DNA of 5,920 nucleotides from a bacterium (GTDB lineage: Bacteria > AUK180), in the NCBI GenBank assembly GCA_030622125.1, contig JAUXGM010000137.1, positions 1-5,920 of the forward strand. Direction: 5' to 3'. Shown here in pieces: positions 1 to 5,702 of this stretch. Under the pieces are notes generated by a model. That model searched no databases. It was given only the letters and a program-made list of their open reading frames with translations, and was not told the DNA's origin. Position numbers and translations under genes: made by a program. The first letter of the stretch is position 1. The number at the start of each line of letters is the position of its first letter.

Positions 1-371
1 CTACTTTTACCTTTGAAATTTGCTTTTTCGGATTGATTGGATGATCGAATAGACCTACTACGATATATTTCTACCCAACTTCCATCATTGATCTTTTTGA
101 TTAAAACCAGCTGGAAAGCCCTAATAGTAGTTTGTATCGTCAGATCAACATCCATTGTGCCGTCTCCGTTGCATACCGCACTACCGCTTAAAGTGCTGAC
201 ATGAATCAAATCCATACAAACATTAGAAGTAGTATTGTTTTCAACAACCTCTTCGCTACTATACCCTTCCTGTCCATTATAATCGCTATAATCCCATGGA
301 AGAACACCACCATTAGCACTAATAACCAACATAAAACTCAACACTGCAAGCAAAACAAATGCCTTTTTCAT
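1..371 (-). CDS. Small secreted protein of unknown function, 5' part only
   Basis: Seen: an open frame starts at ATG 371 and runs off the left edge, giving 123 visible residues with no stop. The start is set by an AGGAGG six bases upstream. Residues 1-19 are a clear Sec signal peptide: MKK, then a hydrophobic stretch, then ISA, with likely cleavage before Asn20. The mature part starts with an acidic, Tyr/Asn/Ser-rich segment (25-50). It then has two cysteines (52 and 67) that could form a disulfide, and alternating hydrophobic strands (75-105) with the pattern LVLIKK..DGSWVEIYRSRS. That pattern is reminiscent of small Ig-like or beta-sandwich secreted proteins, but I do not recognise the family. 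Acidic Asp residues near 70-76 (NGDGTMDVD) resemble a calcium-type loop, which is inference. The upstream region holds a good sigma-54 promoter, so expression is probably under an enhancer-binding activator. The gene is confident; its function is unknown. Confidence 0.85.
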   Translation of the reverse strand, partial: MKKAFVLLAVLSFMLVISANGGVLPWDYSDYNGQEGYSSEEVVENNTTSNVCMDLIHVSTLSGSAVCNGDGTMDVDLTIQTTIRAFQLVLIKKINDGSWVEIYRSRSIRSSNQSEKANFKGKS

Positions 372-376
372 AATTA

Positions 377-382
377 CCTCCT
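377..382 (-). promoter_or_regulatory. Ribosome binding site AGGAGG for the secreted-protein gene
   Basis: A perfect AGGAGG lies five bases (TAATT) upstream of the ATG at 371 on the minus strand. It fixes the start of a gene that is otherwise incomplete at the window edge. Confidence 0.85.
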
Positions 383-418
383 ATGATAATTTGTTTTTTA
401 AAAGAGCACTATTTATAA

Positions 419-435
419 TGCTTCAAGCGTGCCAA
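419..435 (-). promoter_or_regulatory. Sigma-54 (RpoN) promoter for the secreted-protein gene
   Basis: On the minus strand the sequence reads TTGGCACGCTTGAAGCA. It has the invariant GG (433-432) and GC (421-420) separated by exactly 10 bases, and a full TTGGCACG block at -24, which is the best-conserved part of the sigma-54 consensus. The -12 block is AAGCA rather than TTGCA, a partial match. The predicted transcription start is near 408. This gives a leader of about 37 bases ending in the AGGAGG at 377-382, which is normal geometry. No convincing sigma-70 promoter competes on this strand. Sigma-54 promoters need an AAA+ activator; one with an intact GAFTGA loop is encoded at 3648-5012. The match to consensus is seen; that this activator controls it is inference. 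Confidence 0.72.
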
Positions 436-502
436 AGATAAAAACCAATGTAATTCCCGATATATTGTGTAATATCAAAATTACAAGAGAGGGTATTTAA
501 AT

Positions 503-512
503 TAACATGTTA
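503..512. promoter_or_regulatory. Palindrome TAACATGTTA, possible activator binding site
   Basis: A perfect 10-bp inverted repeat is centred about 100 bp upstream of the predicted sigma-54 start near 408, in the usual range for an enhancer-binding protein site. It is also about 20 bp upstream of the plus-strand -35 box, so a bound protein could affect both divergent genes. It is a single copy in very AT-rich DNA, so chance is a real alternative. A second, weaker inverted repeat (GATAT...ATATC, 459-476) lies between it and the promoter. Confidence 0.35.
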
Positions 513-530
513 CTTTTATGAAACAAAAAC

Positions 531-561
531 TTGACAATTTTTAAAAAAGTGTTAATATAAA
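531..561 (+). promoter_or_regulatory. Sigma-70-type promoter for the plus-strand sensor/kinase genes
   Basis: A perfect TTGACA -35 box (531-536) is followed by TAATAT (553-558, spacer 16) or TATAAA (556-561, spacer 19). With the first choice, transcription would start near 565, only about three bases before the ATG at 568. No Shine-Dalgarno sequence fits in that space, so the 68-codon frame would be read from a nearly leaderless mRNA, or not at all. The kinase at 767 has its own ribosome binding site and would have a leader of about 200 bases. Confidence 0.6.
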
Positions 562-567
562 GTTAAG

Positions 568-774
568 ATGAATAACAAAAAAAAATTATCCTTTACCGTA
601 CTATTTTTATTATTTTATCAGATTATGTGTTGTCAAAATAAAACAGTACGGGTAGGCATATATCAAAATCCACCAAAGATATATTGGGATAAAAATGGAA
701 AACCTAAGAGACTTTGGGTTGATATTATAAAAATAATTACTGCCAATAAGCCTTTAGGAGTAATTTATGGATAA
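568..774 (+). pseudogene. Truncated periplasmic binding-protein-type sensor domain (remnant, 68 codons)
   Basis: Residues 1-22 form a signal peptide: NNKKK, a hydrophobic core, and Cys21-Cys22 at the end. The cysteines are a poor lipobox because Met precedes them. Residues 26-57 match the start of family 3 solute-binding or BvgS-like sensor domains: VRVGIYQNPPKIYWDKNGKP followed by an LWVDIIKII helix. In that family the domain continues for roughly 200 more residues; here it stops after a non-matching tail (NKPLGVIYG). I found no continuation of the domain in the other plus-strand frames around 740-790, so most of it appears to be deleted rather than frameshifted. The frame overlaps the hybrid kinase gene by 8 bp, and that kinase has its own membrane anchor. 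Likely a relic of an older sensor gene; a functional secreted mini-peptide is possible but unsupported. No Shine-Dalgarno precedes its ATG. Confidence 0.6.
756..760 (+). promoter_or_regulatory. Ribosome binding site AGGAG deciding the hybrid kinase start
   Basis: AGGAG lies six bases before ATG 767 and inside the end of the upstream 68-codon frame. An in-frame TAA at 761-763 excludes any longer kinase start. The kinase is therefore a separate protein and not a continuation of the upstream sensor fragment. Confidence 0.8.
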
Positions 775-2884
775 AAAACGAAAACTGTTGTTTATCGGTG
801 TAATAATATGCCTTTTTGCCTGGGTAATTTCCGGCATTTATTCTTATTATTCTTTTTATGATGGTCAATATGAGGATATTATAATCGCGGATAGCATACT
901 TAAAATGATTTACTTGAGAATATTATTTACAATTATTGTTTATGTATTTGGAGTGATTCTTTCTAATGAATATGGAAAGCGGAAACAATCAGAAACGGAA
1001 CTTGAAACAGAAAAAATTTTTTTACAAACGATTTTTGATAATTCTTCAATAGGAATTTGTGTCGTTGATAAAAAAGGAAGCTTTATAAAAACAAATAACT
1101 TTTTTTGTGATCTGACGGAATATTCAGAAGATGAAATGAAGCAAATAAATCTTTTTGATATTATCTATAAAGAGGATGTGAAAGAAACGAAAGATGCCTT
1201 TACAAAAGTAATAACTGAAGCAGAAAAAAATATTTCAATTGAAGAAAGAAGTATAACAAAATATGGAAAAATAATTTATATCTCTGAAAAATTTTCCTTG
1301 ATTAAAATTGATAAAAAAAATAAATTAATTTTAGTTGTATTTGAAGATATTACAAATAGAAAAAAAATGGAGATAAAACTTGAAGAGAGTGAATACAAGT
1401 ATAGATCAATTGTAGAAAACATAGATAATGCAGTAATAATTATTCAACACTATAAATTGATCTATTGGAACAAGATTTTTTTATCTCTTACGAAATATAC
1501 TAAGAATGAAATAAAAAAAATGAAGATATATGACTTTATATATAAAGAGGATATTAATCGTTTTAAAAAATATTTAGAATTATTGGAAAAGGATAAAGCA
1601 CCTCCGAATATCTTTAATCTCAAATTAAAGACCAAAAGCAATAAATTGAGAAATATAGAAATACATACTACAGAAATTATATCCAATGATATGAGACAGT
1701 TTATTCTGGTCTTGTGGGATAGAACCGAACTAATAAAAAAAGAAAAGATACGTTTGGAACATTATAAATTAAAAGATATAGCTACATTGGTCGCCGGGAT
1801 TGCTCATGATTTTAATAATTTTTTAACAAGTATCGCCCTTAATATTCATCTTGCAATTGATGAACTTGAAAAAAATCCGAAAGGAAGTATCGCTCATCTG
1901 AAAAAAGCGTACAAGGTTACGGGCAATGCCGGTAAATTAACGCAACACCTTCTTACTTTTGCAAAAGGAGGCGAACCTATCTTGAAAAGTTTGGATACTG
2001 TTGATCTTTTTAAAACCAATGTCAAATTTTTCCTTGCAGGTTCAAAAATTAAGGTAAAATTTCACTTTTCAAAGGATACCGGTAATGTTTTTGGAGATGG
2101 AGCACAGTTAGAACAAGTAATTCAAAATCTTGCTGTAGATAGTAAAGAAGCTATCGGAAAAACTAAAAATGGAACTATTACAATAACAGTCGGTAATGAA
2201 AACTTACCCGAAGCTAATATCTATTTTTTAAAAGAAGGTAATTATGTTAAAATTATATATAAGGATACCGGACCCGGAATAAAAAAAGAAAATTTATCTA
2301 AGGTTTTTTCACCTTATTTTACTACAAAAAAAACAGGCACCGGTCTTGGACTCTCCATTGTTTACTCTATCATTCAAAAACATAATGGTTATATTGGCAT
2401 TGAGTCCGAATATGGTAAGGGTGTAATGTTCACAATATATCTTCCGGCTACCGTAAAAATATCTAAACCTAAAAGAAAAACGACTGCTATTTCTGCAAAA
2501 GATCTGACGGGAACTTCCATTCTTTTGATGGACGATGAAAAATTTATTAGAGATTCGGGAAAACTAATATTGGAAAATTTCGGCTTCAATGTTAAAACGG
2601 TAAAAAAAGGAGAGGAAGCCATTGAAAAATATAAAAACGCATTGGATAAAGGTAAACCTTTTAAATTAGTTATACTTGATATGACTATTATTGATGGGAT
2701 GGGAGGGAAGGAAACCTTTCATAAATTACGGGAAATCGATTCAGAGGTCAAGATCATCTTAATGAGCGGCTATTCTAAGGAGCAACTTCCTGAAAATCTA
2801 AAAGATAATGGGTATTATGAGTTTGTAAAAAAACCTTTTGATGTAAATGAATTTATTCAAAAGGTTAAAACTGTCTTGCAGTAG
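767..2884 (+). CDS. Membrane hybrid histidine kinase (2 TM, PAS-PAS, HisKA, HATPase, REC)
   Basis: A 705-residue inner-membrane sensor kinase that should autophosphorylate on His and pass phosphate to its own receiver. Seen: TM1 at about 7-29, a short periplasmic loop of about 20 residues, TM2 at about 48-66, then a short charged linker. PAS1 is at about 84-197 and PAS2 at about 207-322, each ending in the typical EDIT/WDRT motif. The HisKA H-box is AHDFNN with His347. In the HATPase domain the N-box is at 450-463, the G1 box DTGPGI at 500-505, the F-box near 514-521 and the G2 box TGTGLGL at 523-529. The C-terminal receiver (about 582-705) has Asp589/590, phospho-acceptor Asp638, Ser667 and Lys689. 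Odd: the N-box reads NLAVDSKEA, so the second Asn, which binds Mg-ATP in this family, is Asp458. The small periplasmic loop suggests sensing by PAS or membrane rather than a periplasmic ligand. There is no HPt domain and no cognate regulator on the same strand, so the output is unknown. It overlaps the upstream sensor remnant by 8 bp and converges on tdk. Confidence 0.93.
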   Translation: MDKKRKLLFIGVIICLFAWVISGIYSYYSFYDGQYEDIIIADSILKMIYLRILFTIIVYVFGVILSNEYGKRKQSETELETEKIFLQTIFDNSSIGICVVDKKGSFIKTNNFFCDLTEYSEDEMKQINLFDIIYKEDVKETKDAFTKVITEAEKNISIEERSITKYGKIIYISEKFSLIKIDKKNKLILVVFEDITNRKKMEIKLEESEYKYRSIVENIDNAVIIIQHYKLIYWNKIFLSLTKYTKNEIKKMKIYDFIYKEDINRFKKYLELLEKDKAPPNIFNLKLKTKSNKLRNIEIHTTEIISNDMRQFILVLWDRTELIKKEKIRLEHYKLKDIATLVAGIAHDFNNFLTSIALNIHLAIDELEKNPKGSIAHLKKAYKVTGNAGKLTQHLLTFAKGGEPILKSLDTVDLFKTNVKFFLAGSKIKVKFHFSKDTGNVFGDGAQLEQVIQNLAVDSKEAIGKTKNGTITITVGNENLPEANIYFLKEGNYVKIIYKDTGPGIKKENLSKVFSPYFTTKKTGTGLGLSIVYSIIQKHNGYIGIESEYGKGVMFTIYLPATVKISKPKRKTTAISAKDLTGTSILLMDDEKFIRDSGKLILENFGFNVKTVKKGEEAIEKYKNALDKGKPFKLVILDMTIIDGMGGKETFHKLREIDSEVKIILMSGYSKEQLPENLKDNGYYEFVKKPFDVNEFIQKVKTVLQ

Positions 2885-2962
2885 CAATGACAACGAAAAG
2901 AAGGAAATACGAAAATAAGGAAATAAGTAAAACAATATTAATCTCCGAAAAGCCATAAAAGA

Positions 2963-3007
2963 GGGACATACCTCAACTTTGGATATTTTAAAGTTGAGAT
3001 GTGTCCC
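2963..3007. repeat. Long imperfect hairpin between convergent genes (terminator or mobile palindrome)
   Basis: Two 18-base arms (2963-2980 and 2990-3007) pair around a 9-base loop. Six pairs (GGGACA/TGTCCC) and nine pairs (CTCAACTTT/AAAGTTGAG) are perfect; between them are one wobble, one A-T pair and one C/A mismatch. It is the only strong structure in the 200-bp gap between the kinase stop (2884) and the tdk stop (3085), so it could terminate transcription from both sides. There is no U-tract after the plus-strand arm. The minus-strand arm is followed by TC and then TTTT, a modest tract in the tdk direction. The arms and the following 50 bases (to about 3055) are less AT-rich than the surroundings. 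This also fits a REP-like or transposon-end palindrome. The rest of 2885-3084 shows no supported gene. Confidence 0.6.
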
Positions 3008-3084
3008 GGATTCTTCCTTAGATAACGATAGACCACCCGAGAACAGTATTGCCAAGAGAATAGGTTCAAATTCAAAATTCTTTC

Positions 3085-3648
3085 TTATTTTTCCCCACCA
3101 TTAAAACAATTTCTGCATCTCGCTTCGTAAAGTTTATTTGCACCAACCAGTATCTGCTGATCATTTTCAACTATTCTCTGTGTTTTTGTTGCAGGATTTC
3201 CACATTTCATACATATTGCTTGTGTTTTCATAACATCATCTGCAATGGCAAGAAGCTGCGGCATTGGACCAAATGGCTTACCAAGATAATCCTGATCAAG
3301 TCCCGCTATAATTATTCTTATGTTTTTATCGGCAAGTTCCTGAACAATATCAATTATTCCATCATCAAAAAATTGTGCCTCATCAATACCGATGACCTCC
3401 GTATTATCTTCAAGATGATTCATAATTTGTGAAGAATCTTTTATATTGATAGCCTTTATTTTCTGAGCAGAGTGAGAAACAACATACGCTTCATCATATC
3501 TATTATCAATCTCAGGTTTAAAGATCAACACCTTTTTTTTTGCGATTTGTGCGCGCCTTAACCGTCTTATCAATTCTTCCGATTTACCCGAGAACATACA
3601 TCCGGCAATGGCTTCGATCCAACCCAAACCGTTTGGTATAAAATTCAT
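3085..3648 (-). CDS. tdk: Thymidine kinase, type II (TK1-like)
   Basis: Transfers phosphate from ATP to thymidine to give dTMP in the pyrimidine salvage pathway, in the cytoplasm. The 187 residues are full length for bacterial Tdk. Seen: a P-loop at 16-23 (GCMFSGKS), then EELIRRLRRAQIA; KPEIDNRY at 44-51; and the Walker B/catalytic segment IDEAQFF at 88-94 with Glu90 as the likely general base. LDQDYLGKPFGPMP at 117-130 follows. A four-cysteine structural zinc site uses Cys146, Cys149, Cys178 and Cys181. The thymidine-binding lasso between them ends in LYEARC, with Tyr174. Only the P-loop residue Cys17, where Pro or Ser is usual, stands out. The start ATG shares one base with the regulator's stop (TAATG), and its AGGAGG lies within the regulator's last codons, so translation is coupled. 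It is the last gene of the string and is followed by the convergent hairpin. A run of nine A residues in codons 36-39 is a possible slippage site. Confidence 0.96.
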   Translation of the reverse strand: MNFIPNGLGWIEAIAGCMFSGKSEELIRRLRRAQIAKKKVLIFKPEIDNRYDEAYVVSHSAQKIKAINIKDSSQIMNHLEDNTEVIGIDEAQFFDDGIIDIVQELADKNIRIIIAGLDQDYLGKPFGPMPQLLAIADDVMKTQAICMKCGNPATKTQRIVENDQQILVGANKLYEARCRNCFNGGEK

Positions 3649-5012
3649 TATTTTTCCTCCTTTATATTATATTCCTTTATTTTTTTAATCAGCGTAGCTC
3701 TTGAAATTCCCAAAATTTCCGCTACCTTTGTATGATTATTATTGTATCTTTTTAAATTCTCAACCATTGCAATTCTTTCTACCTCTGCCAATGACAATCC
3801 GCTTAATTCATTTAAACCTATTTTTTCTCTTGAACTCTTTTTTCTTGACTCATTATTTTTCGGAAGATCATCCACTTCTATTGTATTCTTATTATTAAAA
3901 ACTACAATATGTTCGACCGTATTCTTTAATTCTCTGACATTTCCCTGCCAACTATATTGTTTCAAAAGATCAACCGCATCCTTTGAAAACTGCATAAGCG
4001 GTTTTTTGTAATCCCGACAGAACTTGATCATATAGTAATTCAAAAGCGGATAGATATCAATAGGTCTTTGACGCAAAGGTGGAATATCTATGTTAACAAC
4101 CTTTATTCGGTAATAGAAATCTTCCCTGAATTCACCTCTGGAAATTGCCTTTTCCAGATCCTTGTTGGTTGCAAAGATCAAACGTGTGTCAATCTTTTTT
4201 ACCGTGATACCACCGATTGTCATTATCTCCTTTGTTTCAAGAAATCTTAAAAGTTTTACCTGTGTAAAAAGTGATAGATCGCCTATCTCATCTAAGAATA
4301 ATGTTCCACCCTCGGCAAGTTGAAATTTACCTTTTTTAGATGCTGCTGCACCCGTAAATGCTCCTTTTTCATAACCGAAAAGTTCTGATTCCAATAATGT
4401 ATCTGGTAGAGCCGAACAATTAATAGGAATAAACGGACCATCCCTTCTCAATGAATTGTAATGAATAGATTTGGCAACCAGTTCCTTCCCGACACCTGAT
4501 TCCCCTGTTATTAAAACATTAGCATCCGTTGGTGCGATCTGTTTTACCTTTTCAAATATTGTTTCCATCTCAGATGAAACCGAAATAATATTTTCAAAAC
4601 TATGCCTATCTATTAAATTTTCTTTTAATCGCTTAACCTCTTTTTCAAGCCCTAATTTTTCATAAGCCTTTTCAATAAAAATCTCAAGTTCGTCAAGCTT
4701 AAACGGTTTCATCAGATATTGAAAAGCACCGCTTTTGATCGCTTCAATTGCAACATCTATTGAAGAAATGCCGGTAATTACAATGATCTCAATATTCTTT
4801 TTAGCACTTTTAACTATTTTAATAAGTTCAATTCCGCTCTTATCCCGTAAGTTCAGATCTGTAATAATTATCTCAAAGTTATGCTTTTTAAGAAGATTCA
4901 GGGCACCGGAAACACTATCGGTTGATTTTACAAACTCCCCTTTCATTGAAAAATAATCAAAAATGGTCTCCCTGAGTGTTGAATTATCTTCTACTATCAA
5001 TAATCTTTTCAT
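3648..5012 (-). CDS. NtrC-family sigma-54 response regulator (REC, AAA+, Fis-type HTH)
   Basis: A 454-residue cytoplasmic transcription activator that, once phosphorylated, should oligomerise and use ATP to open sigma-54 promoters. Seen: the receiver domain (about 2-115) has acidic pair Glu8/Asp9, phospho-acceptor Asp52, Thr80 and Lys102, all intact. The AAA+ domain (about 140-370) has Walker A GESGVGKE at 170-177, the sigma-54-contacting loop GAFTGA at 217-222, Walker B LFLDE at 238-242, FREDFYYR at 295-302, and the sensor II motif GNVREL at 357-362. The C-terminal Fis-type helix-turn-helix is at about 408-448 (HTKVAEILGISRATLIKKI). Nothing essential is missing, so it should be a true sigma-54 activator. 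Its start lies 29 bp inside the upstream soluble kinase gene, and a weak GGAAAG precedes the ATG; its stop overlaps the tdk start. The kinase next door is the likely phosphate donor. A sigma-54 promoter at 419-435 is a candidate target. The specific paralogue cannot be named. Confidence 0.95.
   Translation of the reverse strand: MKRLLIVEDNSTLRETIFDYFSMKGEFVKSTDSVSGALNLLKKHNFEIIITDLNLRDKSGIELIKIVKSAKKNIEIIVITGISSIDVAIEAIKSGAFQYLMKPFKLDELEIFIEKAYEKLGLEKEVKRLKENLIDRHSFENIISVSSEMETIFEKVKQIAPTDANVLITGESGVGKELVAKSIHYNSLRRDGPFIPINCSALPDTLLESELFGYEKGAFTGAAASKKGKFQLAEGGTLFLDEIGDLSLFTQVKLLRFLETKEIMTIGGITVKKIDTRLIFATNKDLEKAISRGEFREDFYYRIKVVNIDIPPLRQRPIDIYPLLNYYMIKFCRDYKKPLMQFSKDAVDLLKQYSWQGNVRELKNTVEHIVVFNNKNTIEVDDLPKNNESRKKSSREKIGLNELSGLSLAEVERIAMVENLKRYNNNHTKVAEILGISRATLIKKIKEYNIKEEK
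3656..3661 (-). promoter_or_regulatory. Ribosome binding site AGGAGG for tdk inside the regulator gene
   Basis: AGGAGG sits seven bases before the tdk ATG and is formed by the codons for the last residues of the response regulator (KEEK). With the TAATG stop/start overlap this gives efficient reinitiation, tying tdk translation to that of the regulator. Confidence 0.8.
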
Positions 5013-5679
5013 AACTTTCCAGATCTATCGGGAATGTAATAATAAATTCTGTTTGTTGATCCGAAGAATTGACCTTGATCTCACCCTTAATATCATCTAT
5101 GAATCGCTTTGAAATTGCAAGTCCGAAACCGCTGCCGCTGCTCTTTGTCGTTATCATCGGTTTAAATATCTTTTTCCGGATCTCTTTCGAGATCTCAGCT
5201 CCGAAATTAATTATTTTCACCATAATAAATTCACCGACTTTTTTTGTAGAAAAAATAATATCACCATTATTATAACTTGCTTCAATAGAATTTTTTAAAA
5301 TATTTTCCAATACCGTCGCAACTTTTAATTTGTCCTGATCTATTTTGCCGATCATGAGATCATACTCCGTTTTTATATGGAGAGATCTTTTGGCTATGAA
5401 ACCCTGAAAATCTTCGATGATATCATTAATTAGACAGTGGAAATCAAATTTTTCCATTACATTTTCTTCTCTAAAATAGAATCCTGTATCGCGAACTTCT
5501 CTATACAATTTTTCGGATTGTTGACAAAGTTTATCAACCATTTTTGTCATCTTTTCCCTGGGAATATTTTTTCTTTCAACTACTTTTTTTAATATTTGAG
5601 CATTTAAAAGGATTGTTTGCGTACTATTTTTTATCTTATGAATAAAATACTCAAATATCTCTCTGTTTTCCATTTTCAA
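4984..5679 (-). CDS. Small soluble histidine kinase without a sensor domain
   Basis: A cytoplasmic kinase of about 230 residues, partner of the adjoining NtrC-type regulator. Seen: a short DHp segment with H-box FIHKIKNST and His14 as the likely phosphorylated residue, followed by helices to about residue 70. The HATPase domain (about 75-217) has N-box LENILKNSIEA with Asn126 and Asn130, the F-box/TTK at 172-179, and G2 box SSGSGFGLAIS at 180-190. There is no transmembrane segment and no PAS, GAF or other input domain, so the signal must come through a partner protein or the DHp itself. Odd: the G1 box is NFGAEI at 158-163, where DxGxGI is usual; Asn replaces the adenine-contacting Asp, as in some kinase families. 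The start is uncertain: TTG 5679 (231 residues) has GAAG at good spacing, while ATG 5673 (229 residues) is the conventional choice. It begins 23-29 bp after the porB stop and overlaps the regulator gene by 29 bp. Confidence 0.88.
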   Translation of the reverse strand: MKMENREIFEYFIHKIKNSTQTILLNAQILKKVVERKNIPREKMTKMVDKLCQQSEKLYREVRDTGFYFREENVMEKFDFHCLINDIIEDFQGFIAKRSLHIKTEYDLMIGKIDQDKLKVATVLENILKNSIEASYNNGDIIFSTKKVGEFIMVKIINFGAEISKEIRKKIFKPMITTKSSGSGFGLAISKRFIDDIKGEIKVNSSDQQTEFIITFPIDLESYEKIIDSRR

Positions 5680-5702
5680 AAATACTTCAATTTTTTAGCC
5701 TG

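Noticed and set aside
201-386. Plus-strand 61-codon open frame
   Set aside because: It is antisense to the secreted-protein gene, which has a signal peptide and a perfect ribosome binding site; the plus frame is low-complexity and has no ribosome binding site.
412-425. Sigma-70 reading of the minus-strand control region (TATAAA near 412-417 with a TTGGCA or TTGAAG -35)
   Set aside because: Spacings are wrong (about 13 bp, or a very weak -10), while the sigma-54 spacing is exact.
2798-3055. Minus-strand 85-codon open frame across the convergent gap
   Set aside because: It runs through the hairpin and into the antisense of the hybrid kinase receiver; no ribosome binding site and no recognisable domain.
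3040-3060. TTGGCA on the minus strand at the tdk 3' side, resembling a sigma-54 -24 box
   Set aside because: The base pair ten bases after GG is CT, not GC, and no gene follows in that direction.
2931-3105. Plus-strand open reading without a start codon through the hairpin region, with a protein-like look (DNDRPPENSIAKRIG)
   Set aside because: No start codon, it runs through a perfect stem and into the antisense of tdk, and it matches no family I know. Kept only as a hint that the GC-richer stretch has a different origin.
4085-4100. TGTTAACA palindrome similar to the possible operator
   Set aside because: It lies inside the AAA+ coding region of the regulator, where the codons explain the sequence.
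3701-4956. Several plus-strand open frames of 60-89 codons inside the response regulator
   Set aside because: They are antisense shadows of a fully conserved NtrC-type protein, hydrophobic or low-complexity, with no supporting signals.
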